64,000 nt of DNA from PKWO01 sp036384915. Lineage in GTDB: Bacteria; Pseudomonadota; Gammaproteobacteria; Burkholderiales; Burkholderiaceae_D. The position numbers and the translations under genes are program-made. Shown here one piece after another: positions 9,958 through 18,337 of this stretch; positions within the stretch are counted from its first letter, which is position 1, and each line of letters begins with the position of its first letter. The notes beneath the pieces are model-generated. The model had not been told where the DNA came from and searched no databases. It saw only the letters and a program-made list of their open reading frames with translations. The stretch covers positions 124,001 through 188,000 of the forward strand of contig DASVLJ010000025.1 of the NCBI GenBank assembly GCA_036384915.1, given 5' to 3'.

Positions 9958-10365
9958 CAGACGTAGGCTCTCGGGAAATTGACGTGACCGTTCATCGGCA
10001 CTCGCGGTTGCCAATGGCGACACAAGTGCGGCAACATGAGCGCGCCGGAATAAAGGGCCCGGCAAAATTTGGATTGCACGTCAATACGCATGAAACAAAT
10101 CCTTCTCGTTTTTCGAAAGTCGCTCTACATCATTTGTAGTTCTCATTCTCAAATTATCGGAGAGGCTACGATTTTTTATGTTAGAGCGGTGCCCGACAAT
10201 GATACGCAACAAATACCCGCGCCGACAACCTGTTAACCCTTGCAGTTTCATGCTTTTTGGAAACATGGTAGCGAATGCTTCTCAAGCTTCTTTTGCCTCT
10301 GAAACTGCATCAAAAATGCCCACGCAATTTGCACGCAATAGACTTTCGTGTAGAGTAGCGACCCC
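9958..10365. other. Divergent intergenic region between the exporter and the glycosyltransferase
   Basis: About 400 bases (300 if the longer exporter start is used) with no convincing gene. It becomes AT-rich from about 10,085 and must hold the promoters of both divergent units. A plausible plus-strand promoter is TTGCAC (10329-10334), a 16-base spacer and TAGAGT (10351-10356). This would start transcription almost at the ATG at 10366, which has no clear ribosome site. The promoter is a weak inference. Confidence 0.4.
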
Positions 10366-11595
10366 ATGAATGTCTTATTTGTGCATCAGAATTTTCCCGG
10401 CCAATACCTGCACGCGGCGCGCCATTTGGGTGCGACCGAAGGCAATCGGGTCGCCTTCATCACGCAACGCACCGATGCCGATTTGCCCGGTGTAAGCAAG
10501 CTGGTCTACAAGCCCGCGCGAGAAGTGACGCACGGCGTGCATCACTACTTGCGCGAAACGGAAGCCGGCGTGTTGAATGCGCAGAACGTGGCGCGTGTAG
10601 CCATGAAGCTACGCGATTCAGGATTTGTGCCCGATGTGATGCTGGCGCATAACGGCTGGGGCGAGCCTTGGTATCTGAAGGATGTCTATCCGGAAGTGCC
10701 GCTGATTGGCTACTTCGAATTTTTCTATCATAGGCACGGCGCGGACGTTGGTTTTGAACCTGGGCCGCCCTTGATCTTCGATGCGGGGCCGCGGGTGCGC
10801 ACGAAGAATATCGGCAACCTGCTGGCCTTGAACACGTGCGACTACGGCCAGGCGCCAACCAAGTGGCAAAAGTCGCTCTATCCCAAGGAATATCAAAGCA
10901 AGATTCATATCGTTCACGAGGGGATCGATACGGCGAACGTGAAGCCGGATGCCGACGCATGCTTTGCGCTACCAAATTCTGATGTGGTATTCACGCCAGC
11001 TGACGAGGTTGTGACCTATGTCGCACGCAATCTCGAACCCTATCGCGGCTTCCCCAGCTTCATGCGCAGCCTGCCGGCGATACTGTCGGCGCGGCCCAAG
11101 GCGCAGGTGCTGGTCGTGGGAGGCGATGACGTGAGTTACGGCACGCGTCTGCCCGACGGCAAAACGTATCGGCAGCAGTTGCTGGACGAGGTGGGCAAGG
11201 ATATCGACCTCGCGCGCGTGCACTTCCTGGGCAAGGTGCCGTATTCCTCGTTCGTGCGGATTCTGCAGGTATCGAGCGTGCACGTCTATTTGACCTATCC
11301 GTTCGTGCTGTCCTGGTCGATGCTGGAAGCGATGTCGGCCGGTTGCGTTATCGTCGGCTCGCGGACGCAACCGGTCGAGGAAGTGATCAAGGATGGCGAA
11401 AACGGCGTGCTCGTGGATATTTTCAAGCCGGCGGAGATTTCCGCCAAGGTGATCGATGTTCTGGCGCGCAGGCAGGACTACCTTGGCTTGCGGGCCAATG
11501 CGCGCAAGTCCATCGTGGAGCAGTACGATCTGCGCTCGATTTGCCTGCCGGCGCAGTTGCGCTTGATGAATATGGCGGCGAGAGGCATGCTGTAG
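10366..11595 (+). CDS. Glycosyltransferase family 4 (group 1) protein
   Basis: 409 residues in two Rossmann-like halves typical of GT-B enzymes. The N-terminal acceptor half begins MNVLFVHQNFPGQY. The C-terminal nucleotide-sugar half contains HEGIDTANVKPD, then LVVGGDDVSYG, and the donor-site region SWSMLEAMSAGCVIVGS followed by PVEEVI, which corresponds to the EX7E region of GT4 enzymes. The sugar and acceptor cannot be told from sequence. It stands alone, divergent from the RTX export genes and convergent with the next gene, so a link to an exopolysaccharide or to modification of the secreted protein is only a guess. The start is ATG with no obvious Shine-Dalgarno. Confidence 0.88.
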   Translation: MNVLFVHQNFPGQYLHAARHLGATEGNRVAFITQRTDADLPGVSKLVYKPAREVTHGVHHYLRETEAGVLNAQNVARVAMKLRDSGFVPDVMLAHNGWGEPWYLKDVYPEVPLIGYFEFFYHRHGADVGFEPGPPLIFDAGPRVRTKNIGNLLALNTCDYGQAPTKWQKSLYPKEYQSKIHIVHEGIDTANVKPDADACFALPNSDVVFTPADEVVTYVARNLEPYRGFPSFMRSLPAILSARPKAQVLVVGGDDVSYGTRLPDGKTYRQQLLDEVGKDIDLARVHFLGKVPYSSFVRILQVSSVHVYLTYPFVLSWSMLEAMSAGCVIVGSRTQPVEEVIKDGENGVLVDIFKPAEISAKVIDVLARRQDYLGLRANARKSIVEQYDLRSICLPAQLRLMNMAARGML

Positions 11596-11610
11596 CGCCG
11601 CCACCTCTTT

Positions 11611-12252
11611 TTATGACAGCATCGCCGCGAACAACCTGTAGTTGACCATGACGGCATTAGACATCAATTTGGCGACCTTTGGGTCGCTGATCGAGTTGAT
11701 GGCTCCCGAGATTTCAACTAAATGATCCGCATCCATCGGTCCGTGCGACGACAGGAACCTCGTTCCTTGCCCTTCAGCGAGTTTTAGTGCTTTGGCTACG
11801 CCTTTGCTGACCTGGCTGCCAAGCCGCTGCGAAATCATTTCCAGAGCGAACACCATGGCAAATGCGATCGCGCCGTGCTGCCGCTCCGCAACGTGGTAGT
11901 TGAACGCGTTCATCGCCTGGATTTCCGGACGGGGCAAGCCCTTTTTGACTTGCTCTACAAACTCTTCGCCGCCGATGTCGCGGCAATCGTCGAGCACCCA
12001 CAACTCGTGACCTTTTTCATCTTCGATGTGCTCGTATAGCGCGTAGCGGACGACGGAATAGTCGTCGGCACAGCGGCTGGCGCCCACTGCCATGGTGGGG
12101 CAGAAATGCCAGACGACGTGATACAAATCATTCAAAAACTGCCTGTAGCGTTCGGCCGACACCGTGCCGGCGCGGACTGCGACGATGAACGGCAGCGTGG
12201 CGTAGCTCTCGAGAATCGCGGCGCTTTCCTCTTTTAACTGTTCAAATAACAC
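11611..12252 (-). CDS. Haem-oxygenase-fold / iron-containing redox enzyme family protein next to the DSF synthase
   Basis: 213 residues, predicted all-helical, with spaced histidines and glutamates (YHVVWHF, YEHIEDEKGHELW, FNYHVAERQHG) typical of the TENA/haem-oxygenase-like diiron fold. These enzymes oxidise small molecules or cleave fatty acids in several biosynthetic loci. The start was set at GTG 12252 because GGAAGGAG lies just upstream; longer in-frame starts lack this. It diverges from the RpfF-like synthase across only 87 bases, so the two probably share a control region. A role in supplying, modifying or breaking down the fatty-acid signal is an inference from this pairing. Confidence 0.75.
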   Translation of the reverse strand: MLFEQLKEESAAILESYATLPFIVAVRAGTVSAERYRQFLNDLYHVVWHFCPTMAVGASRCADDYSVVRYALYEHIEDEKGHELWVLDDCRDIGGEEFVEQVKKGLPRPEIQAMNAFNYHVAERQHGAIAFAMVFALEMISQRLGSQVSKGVAKALKLAEGQGTRFLSSHGPMDADHLVEISGAINSISDPKVAKLMSNAVMVNYRLFAAMLS

Positions 12253-12339
12253 TTTTTCTCCTTCCCTTGAATTATTGCGGTGGTGCAATATGCTTTGGCA
12301 AGCCAATTTTTATTTTAATCAACTGAAGGAGAAAACGAT

Positions 12340-13224
12340 ATGAACATGTTGGCGACCCCGGAAATTCTTGGCGTGGGCAAGCGCTATGCGCAATTGGTCA
12401 ATGAATTCGACGCTGAGACTAGAACGCTATGGTCATACATGAAGCCCGCTGGACGGGCCTGTTTCAACAGCGATCTGCTGAAGGATATTGCGGATTTCGA
12501 AGATACCCTGCGGATCAACCATGGGCATTACTTTGCTGATGGTGACCTTTTACCGGTGAACTATGTCGTCTTTGCCTCATGTGTCCCGGGAATTTTTAAT
12601 CTGGGCGGCGATCTGGCAACGTTTCGTGCCAAGATCCAGTCCGGCGACAGCGATACACTCAAGAAGTATGCTTATCGCTGCATTGACAATATCTGGAATC
12701 GCCTGAATCACTATCAAACCGACATAGCGACGATATCGCTGGTTCAAGGGCAGGCGCTGGGCGGGGGCTTTGAAGCGGCCTTGACGGCGGATGTGTTGAT
12801 TGCGGAGGAAGGTTCGACTTTGGGTTTGCCGGAAATTCTGTTTAATTTGTTCCCTGGCATGGGCGCGCTGAGCCTTCTCGCGCGCAAGGTGGGCTTGCGT
12901 CTGGCGGAGGAGATTGTCCTTTCGGGTGAAACGTACTCCGCGCAGACGCTACACGAATGGGGGGTGGTCGACGTGCTCGCTCCGACAGGCGAGGGCAGGA
13001 GAGCGGTCGAAAAATGGATTCAACGCCAGGCTCGGCGGCGCAATGGCTACCTCGCGGTACAGCGTTCGAAGCAACGCATCATGCCGATCAGCTATGATGA
13101 ATTGATCGGTATCGCGGATATTTGGGTCGCTTCGGCGATGCAACTGAAGGACCGCGACTTGAAGATGATGGCGCGCTTGGTGCAGGCACAAAATCGTATC
13201 GGCGATCCCATGCAGCTAAATTAG
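12340..13224 (+). CDS. rpfF: DSF (cis-2-unsaturated fatty acid) synthase, RpfF-type crotonase
   Basis: 294 residues of the enoyl-CoA hydratase superfamily, closest in layout to RpfF, which dehydrates 3-hydroxyacyl-ACP and releases a cis-2 fatty acid signal (DSF). The oxyanion-hole loop is FNLGGDLATF (about 86-95). The two catalytic glutamates expected for RpfF enzymes, 20 residues apart, are visible as E145 in GGGFEAAL and E165 in GLPEILF. Ordinary enoyl-CoA hydratases share the fold, but the N-terminal sequence and the two-component genes alongside favour RpfF. GAAGGAG sits eight bases before the ATG. Its stop overlaps by four bases the stop of the convergent kinase gene. Confidence 0.88.
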   Translation: MNMLATPEILGVGKRYAQLVNEFDAETRTLWSYMKPAGRACFNSDLLKDIADFEDTLRINHGHYFADGDLLPVNYVVFASCVPGIFNLGGDLATFRAKIQSGDSDTLKKYAYRCIDNIWNRLNHYQTDIATISLVQGQALGGGFEAALTADVLIAEEGSTLGLPEILFNLFPGMGALSLLARKVGLRLAEEIVLSGETYSAQTLHEWGVVDVLAPTGEGRRAVEKWIQRQARRRNGYLAVQRSKQRIMPISYDELIGIADIWVASAMQLKDRDLKMMARLVQAQNRIGDPMQLN

Positions 13225-14921
13225 GTTTGCGGCGCTTTAGCCAGATCAAGCAAATCGCTGACTTTTTTCAGCAAGGTATGCGGGAGCACCGGTTTGCCAA
13301 GGGCGGATAGCCCCAATGCATTGAGCCTCGACTGCGTTGCGTCGCTGGCGTCTGCAGTTAAGACGACGATCTTCAGGGAGGGGTAGCGCACACGCATTTC
13401 CAGCGCGACATCGTCTCCCAACTCTTTTTCCAGGTGAAGGTCGGTCACCAGCAGGGAAGGCTCCGGCACGCCGTCAAGAGCGGCCAGCAGGCCTTGGCGA
13501 TCACGCGCGCTAACGACTTGTGCACCGCAATCTGCGAGGTAAGTGCCGAGGGAATTCCTGACGTTTGCATCGTCGTCCAGCACGGCGACCACGCGACCGT
13601 CGAGGCGGCATTCATGGTTGGGCGTCTGGCGGGCGGCTTGATTCGCGGCGGGCAAGGGCGCGAGCGGAACCTTCAGGCGGAACACGGTACCGTGGTCGAC
13701 ACGGGAAGACAGCGTGAGTTCTGCGCCAATGCGTTCGGACAGGCGTTTCACGATCATCAGGCCCAAACCGTGTCCCTTGCGCGCCGTATTGCGTTTTCCC
13801 TGGTAAAACGCATCGAATATCCGCTCGTGTTCGTATTCCGGGATACCGAATCCGGTATCCCACACTTGCACGCTGCAGCTGCTTCCCCTCTTGCGAAACG
13901 CCACCAGCACGCCGCCACGCCGGGTATTGCGAAACGCATTGGAGATCAAATTGTCGAGAATACGGTCCAGAATCTGCCGGTTGACCAGCAGCGAACAGTC
14001 TTTGCCGCAATAAACGCGAAAGCTGAGCCCTTTCTCTTCGGCATGCTGCTTGAAGTTTGCGATGAGCGGATCGACCATTTCACGCGCAAGAATGAGGTCC
14101 GGCGGGTCGTCCAGGCTCATCGAGAGCTTGGCAAACCCTATTGTCTCGTCAATGAGATGATGGAGGTTGTCGAGCCGTTCTTCTATCATGTCCACGATGC
14201 CGCTCAACTCCTCGGCCGGTTCAGGCAGTCGCTTCCTGATCGACATCAGATAGAACGATATCGACTGTATCGGCTGGCGAAAGTCATGGCTGGCAGCCAG
14301 GAACAACGACATTTGCGTGGCATTGGCTTGGCCTAGTTCCTCGAGCGCTTGGTCCCGTTGCAGCCGCACGGCGATAAAGTCGTCCAGAGTGGTGCGTATG
14401 ATGAAGGCGACTAGGTAGACGCACCCGAGCAGAAACAGGATGGCAATGGACAAAGCGGCCGATCCGTCGGCCCAATACAGGACCGCAGCCATGGGCAGCC
14501 AGGCCGGCAGGAACAGCACGGAAATGCCGCCGACATCCGACATCAACGGGATGCTGGTGATGTTGAGTCCGATCAAGGTGATGGCGAGGGCCGCTTGGTA
14601 CGTTGGCTGTAGCGACGGCATGAAAAGGAGAACCGCCGTGCCCCAGATGCAACCGGAAATGAAGGTGTGAAGCCAAGCCTTGGTGCTCAGGGAGACACGC
14701 TCGGCCGGCGACAAGGCCTTGGTGCGGACAAACGCGAGGTAGCGGATCAGGAAATTCAGTGAGCTTAAGCCGAACCAAATGCCGACCTGCCAATAAAGGG
14801 GCGATGCCGCTTGCAGGGCCAGCCACGCGATCAAGCAGGAACCGGCGAAGCCTGTTCCAAGCGTGTAGGCGACAAATTTCAGGATGATGCGGATCTTTTC
14901 GGCAACGATCGAATTATTCAT
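13221..14921 (-). CDS. Membrane hybrid sensor histidine kinase with C-terminal receiver
   Basis: 566 residues. Residues 10-180 hold about six hydrophobic helices with short loops, so the input is probably a membrane-embedded or membrane-soluble ligand. Then come a short coiled linker, the phospho-accepting histidine H212 in AASHDFRQP, N box DNLISNAFRN (323-332), G1 DTGFGI (355-360), G2 GHGLGL (383-388), and a receiver domain with acidic pair DD near 449-450, phospho-site D494 in VTDLHL, and K in LGKPV. The gene converges on the DSF synthase and diverges from a response regulator. The natural reading is a DSF sensor pair, but this kinase does not look like RpfC, which has a different domain order and an HPt domain, so the ligand is unproven. 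Confidence 0.9.
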   Translation of the reverse strand: MNNSIVAEKIRIILKFVAYTLGTGFAGSCLIAWLALQAASPLYWQVGIWFGLSSLNFLIRYLAFVRTKALSPAERVSLSTKAWLHTFISGCIWGTAVLLFMPSLQPTYQAALAITLIGLNITSIPLMSDVGGISVLFLPAWLPMAAVLYWADGSAALSIAILFLLGCVYLVAFIIRTTLDDFIAVRLQRDQALEELGQANATQMSLFLAASHDFRQPIQSISFYLMSIRKRLPEPAEELSGIVDMIEERLDNLHHLIDETIGFAKLSMSLDDPPDLILAREMVDPLIANFKQHAEEKGLSFRVYCGKDCSLLVNRQILDRILDNLISNAFRNTRRGGVLVAFRKRGSSCSVQVWDTGFGIPEYEHERIFDAFYQGKRNTARKGHGLGLMIVKRLSERIGAELTLSSRVDHGTVFRLKVPLAPLPAANQAARQTPNHECRLDGRVVAVLDDDANVRNSLGTYLADCGAQVVSARDRQGLLAALDGVPEPSLLVTDLHLEKELGDDVALEMRVRYPSLKIVVLTADASDATQSRLNALGLSALGKPVLPHTLLKKVSDLLDLAKAPQT

Positions 14922-15106
14922 GATCTACGCAGGCTCGCGTGCGGGTGGAGAAGATGGCACGAATTGCAACAGATTGTACAAAATTGAGAGCCTTGTAAAA
15001 AATTGCAGGATTTGACAGCTTGAACATTAGTTGATATCAATGCTACCGTAAGTCATTATTTGATAGATCAATTGTAAAGACCAATTGTAAAGAAAGGGAA
15101 GCGGTT

Positions 15107-15763
15107 CTGAAGCAGCAGTCCAACATTATCGTCGTCGATGACCATCCTGTCGTGGCGCACTCGGTCGGCATGGTTCTTTCCGATGAGGGATTCGAAGTGC
15201 GTGCAGCCTTGAGCGCACAGGATCTGCGTGGCTGCTTGAGAGACGGCGCCGCTAACGCCGCCCTGGTGATTCTCGATGTCGGTCTTCCCGACGCCGACGG
15301 TATCAAGCTGGTGTCCGAAATTCAAGCGAACCATGGCCTTCCGGTATTGATCTTTTCCGCGCTTTCGGATGAGAAAATCATTCGCGCGTGCGACCGTAAT
15401 GGCGCAGCGGGTTTCGTCTGTAAATCTTCCAGTCCTCGCACACTGATTTCGGCTGTCGGAAAAATTCTCTCCGGCGGACGCTACTTCCCGCAGTCTTACC
15501 TCGATTGGGTGAAGTCGGCCGGCGACGACGTGCCAAACTTGAGCGACCGGCAGGAGCGCGTGCTGCGTCACTTGATTGCCGGTTACCGCAACAAGGATAT
15601 CGCGGAGATGCTTCGCCTCGCAGAGGGTTCAGTCAAGAATATCGTAACTGAACTTTTGCAGATTTTTCAGGTCGATTCGCGGCAGCGCCTGGTTCTGGCT
15701 GCGCTCAATCTCGGCTATAAGCCGAACGCTGAGTATTTGCCTGCCAACGGTATTCTCAACTAA
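15107..15763 (+). CDS. LuxR-family response regulator (receiver plus HTH), probable CTG start
   Basis: About 218 residues. The receiver begins NIIVVDDHPVVAHS with the acidic pair at 11-12 and phospho-site D57 in VILDVGLPDADG, then IFSALSD and a K in FVCKSSSP. The C-terminal LuxR-type helix-turn-helix runs from LSDRQERVLRHLIAGYRN to the end. The receiver cannot start at the first in-frame GTG (15152), because that would remove the DDHP site. CTG at 15107, with AAAGGGA seven to eight bases upstream, gives a complete domain. It is divergent from the hybrid kinase and is its likely partner, perhaps with the kinase's own receiver as an intermediate. Confidence 0.87.
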   Translation: MKQQSNIIVVDDHPVVAHSVGMVLSDEGFEVRAALSAQDLRGCLRDGAANAALVILDVGLPDADGIKLVSEIQANHGLPVLIFSALSDEKIIRACDRNGAAGFVCKSSSPRTLISAVGKILSGGRYFPQSYLDWVKSAGDDVPNLSDRQERVLRHLIAGYRNKDIAEMLRLAEGSVKNIVTELLQIFQVDSRQRLVLAALNLGYKPNAEYLPANGILN

Positions 15764-15899
15764 TTTTCTGCAGTCCTCTCCCGTATAAAAATCAAGTAGT
15801 TACCAAGAGGTGTGACGTTTGGCACTTGTTGACGTTTTCTTGCTCCTCGCATAATCGGGTCACCGATCAATCGCATAGAGACCGAGGAATTCGCGCAAT

Positions 15900-17060
15900 A
15901 TGTTCACTCAGAGCGCCGCAGCACACGAATCCAAAAAAGCTTTTTTCAATGTCAGAGGCATGTTGCGGCAATATGCGCAGTGCGACTATCTGCTTGACTT
16001 TTTCCCCAGCGAAACCGGCGGCGCGGCGATTTGCCTACGATACGGCAAATCCGGCGCCGAACGTACACTGATCTATGATACCGGCTCGCTTAAAACCGGC
16101 ATTGCCATTGCCGACTATGTGCGCAAACGGTATGGGACCGATACTATCCATGATCTGGTTTGTTCTCATCCCGGTCCTGACGCAATTGCGGGTGCGCTGC
16201 CGATCCTCGAGGGTCTGAAAGTGGAGCGGCTATGGATGCACCGCCCCTGGTTGCATTCGCGGAAGATAGCCAGGTTCTTTGCGTCGGGATTCATGTTCAA
16301 TTCGTCGGTCGGTCGCCACTATCAGGACGCCTTCGCTGCAAGCTTGGCGCTGGAGGAGGCGGCGTTCGAACGCAATGTGCTGATCAAGGAAACATTCCAG
16401 GGCGAGCAAATCGGCCCGATGGTGGTGATGTCCCCGCATCTCGATTGGTATCGGCACCGGCTGATTCACGACTTCGAGAGTCCGCACAGCATCAAGCGTG
16501 GCATGTCGTACGAATTGTCCAGACTGCTGCGCATGCCGAGGCTGGCACGTAGCGGTTTGACCGACGTCGAGCGTCATGATTCACCGGAAAATGAATCGTT
16601 GACCGAGTGGGGCGAGGTAACGGCGGAAATGGAGAGCAGTGCCGTTTTGTATGGTGCGATTGGCGGTCAAGGGATTCTGTTGACCGGCAATGCGGGCATC
16701 AAGGCGCTGTCCAACGCCGCCGCATTTGCGGAGCGCGAGAGTCTGTTCATACCCTCCAGCCTGAAGTTCTTCCAGGTTCCAAACAGGGGCGACGCAAACC
16801 ATCTTTCGCCGTCCGTACTTGACCGCTTTGTCGGATCGGGGTTTTCCTTGCTGGGGAGCCGTCCACACGTCAGCGCGTTCGTATCGATTTCATCGAGATA
16901 TGGCGGGCTGCCGCATGAAGCCGTCACCAACGCGTTAAACCAGCGTGGTGCATCGATCATTCAAGCGATGTGGGGCATCGATGCCGTCTATGGTTTTCCT
17001 TTCGACAAGGCTGGCGCGCCAAGAGAGATCAATCCTGCCTGGGCCAAGCGTCATGATTGA
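15900..17060 (+). CDS. Metallo-beta-lactamase-fold protein with degenerate metal site
   Basis: 386 residues resembling the MBL domain of ComEC-type hydrolases. After LIYDTGS and a beta-alpha unit, the position of the usual HxHxDH motif reads SHPGPDAIAGAL: the first histidine and the aspartate are kept, while the second and third histidines are replaced. The later aspartate of the LLTGD motif is replaced by asparagine (ILLTGNAGIKAL). The protein may therefore be catalytically dead, or bind one metal or another ligand. A GAGGA lies about 13 bases before the ATG. The next small gene overlaps its stop. Its place beside the two-component pair suggests involvement in the DSF system, but no specific role can be given. 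Confidence 0.7.
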   Translation: MFTQSAAAHESKKAFFNVRGMLRQYAQCDYLLDFFPSETGGAAICLRYGKSGAERTLIYDTGSLKTGIAIADYVRKRYGTDTIHDLVCSHPGPDAIAGALPILEGLKVERLWMHRPWLHSRKIARFFASGFMFNSSVGRHYQDAFAASLALEEAAFERNVLIKETFQGEQIGPMVVMSPHLDWYRHRLIHDFESPHSIKRGMSYELSRLLRMPRLARSGLTDVERHDSPENESLTEWGEVTAEMESSAVLYGAIGGQGILLTGNAGIKALSNAAAFAERESLFIPSSLKFFQVPNRGDANHLSPSVLDRFVGSGFSLLGSRPHVSAFVSISSRYGGLPHEAVTNALNQRGASIIQAMWGIDAVYGFPFDKAGAPREINPAWAKRHD

Positions 17061-17391
17061 CGCCGCGATCATGATCAAGTCGCACCAGACGAAAATGGAA
17101 GTCGTCGAACATGAAATAGGGGCCTGGTATGTGCTGCGCGACGGCGAGGAGTACTACCTTGACGTCCGAACCGGTTTGTTCGGTTACGGCTTCTGGCTTT
17201 TGATGCGATTGAATGACGAGGAGGTGGACGGCTACCTGATCACCAGGAAGGCTTTCATCAAACCACTGGTCGGCGAAATTCTGCATCGTCCGCAGCTATA
17301 TTTCATGCGCAATGAATCGATCGACAAACAAAAAACGGCGTTCGATGCGATTACGGCATGGCGTCAGGGACCGCGCCGACCGAGGGTGTAG
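17053..17391 (+). CDS. Small protein of unknown function, overlapping the MBL-like gene
   Basis: 112 residues from ATG 17053 (overlapping the preceding TGA by eight bases), or 106 from ATG 17071. It reads as a compact beta-rich domain (VLRDGEEYYLDVRTG, GYGFWLLMRL) with no signal peptide or membrane segment. No family was recognised. The overlap implies translational coupling to the MBL-fold protein, so the two may act together. It is the last host-like gene before the prophage. Confidence 0.6.
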   Translation: MIDAAIMIKSHQTKMEVVEHEIGAWYVLRDGEEYYLDVRTGLFGYGFWLLMRLNDEEVDGYLITRKAFIKPLVGEILHRPQLYFMRNESIDKQKTAFDAITAWRQGPRRPRV

Positions 17392-17446
17392 ACTTCCTGT
17401 GCCGAAAACCTGATTTCGCATTTTTCCGCGGGATAAGCGCAAAAAA

Positions 17447-17469
17447 ACGCCAAGCACTTGGCTTGGCGT
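17447..17469 (-). terminator. Hairpin with T-run on the minus strand
   Basis: A nine-base-pair perfect stem (ACGCCAAGC / GCTTGGCGT) with a five-base loop. Reading the minus strand, the stem is followed at once by seven T residues (the A-run at 17441-17447), which is the shape of a rho-independent terminator for leftward transcription. On the plus strand there is no T-run after it. It lies at the host/prophage edge and could insulate the DSF locus from leftward prophage transcripts. Confidence 0.7.
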
Positions 17470-17628
17470 CAAAAGATCGGGGATCAGGGTATCCCCTGAT
17501 GGACTCTTAGATTTTCCATCTGCGGTCATTGTAACCGATGCGGCGATTGTGCGACTGCCGGCTGGCTCTTATGGACGAGCATCTCCCCCATGACGGCCAT
17601 TCCTCCTCCAATACAATTGGTGCCAAGG

Positions 17629-17669
17629 TTGACGGTTCGGTTGACGTCGCATTGACGCCTTGTCGTGAC
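17629..17669 (+). promoter_or_regulatory. Phased TTGACG repeats ending in a GTCGTGAC element, upstream of the first prophage gene
   Basis: TTGACG occurs at 17629, 17641 and 17652, then GTGACG at 17665 within GTCGTGACG, giving spacings of 11-13 bases, close to one helical turn. Such phasing suits a protein binding one face of the DNA, such as a phage activator, or alternative -35 boxes. The rest of the 319 bases between 17,392 and 17,710 holds only the leftward terminator and no convincing gene. Confidence 0.4.
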
Positions 17670-17710
17670 GCCAAAGTAGATACCTCGATTGACTTCGCAG
17701 GAACTTGGCC

Positions 17711-18337
17711 TTGGCAAGCGACAAGACGAACGCCGCAAACTGGGCCATCGCGCGGGCGCGGTGGGAAGGTGAGCCGCGCTGCTCCTACGCGGACGTGGCG
17801 GATTTCCTGGGAATCTCCAAGCAGGCCGTTGGCAAACGCGCGGTAAAGGAAGGCTGGACAAAGAAGCTGAATTTGCCGGCCATCGCCGGCAGGGCGCATG
17901 CCATCGCCGATAAAAGCATCGCGCGCGAGGTGATGGACGCTTCGACATCGCCGGGCGTGGTTGACGATCAGCCCCTGCATTCTGCTGCCGTTTCGCCGGA
18001 GCGCCCGATTCCGGGAACCAATCCGGGTACGATCCCCGATTCGAAAAATGCCACACCCGAAATGCTGGCCCAGGCTGTCGAAGATGCGGCCGTGGACGCC
18101 CGTGCTCAGATACTGAAACGGCATCGAACCGAATGGGTCGCGCCGCGCAACCAGATCTACAAGGCGCTGAAATCGACCGATATCGAACAGGCCAAGCTGG
18201 CAAAGATCACCGCCGAGACCTTGAAGCTGATTCAGGACGGCGAGCGCAAAGCGTGGGGTTTGGACACAGGCGAGATGGAGCAGGGGCAAGTGCGCATCGT
18301 AATCGAGCGTCAGGAGGGCGTGCGCATTGTCAATTGA
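17711..18337 (+). CDS. Phage small-terminase-like DNA-binding protein
   Basis: About 208 residues. The N-terminus has a helix-turn-helix (CSYADVADFLGISKQAVGKR, about residues 22-41) of the sort used by phage small terminase subunits to recognise packaging sites. The middle is a proline-rich linker, and the C-terminus is a charged helical region (AKLAKITAETLKLIQDGERK) like that through which small terminases oligomerise. TTG 17711 was chosen because AGGA lies eight bases upstream; TTG 17705 is an alternative. The gene is far from the large terminase (11.6 kb), which is unusual, so a transcriptional regulator is the main alternative. Confidence 0.55.
   Translation: MASDKTNAANWAIARARWEGEPRCSYADVADFLGISKQAVGKRAVKEGWTKKLNLPAIAGRAHAIADKSIAREVMDASTSPGVVDDQPLHSAAVSPERPIPGTNPGTIPDSKNATPEMLAQAVEDAAVDARAQILKRHRTEWVAPRNQIYKALKSTDIEQAKLAKITAETLKLIQDGERKAWGLDTGEMEQGQVRIVIERQEGVRIVN

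Noticed and set aside
17440..17520. Possible tRNA or attachment site at the left prophage edge
   Set aside because: The structure is a leftward terminator hairpin; no tRNA cloverleaf or direct repeat matching the right end was found.
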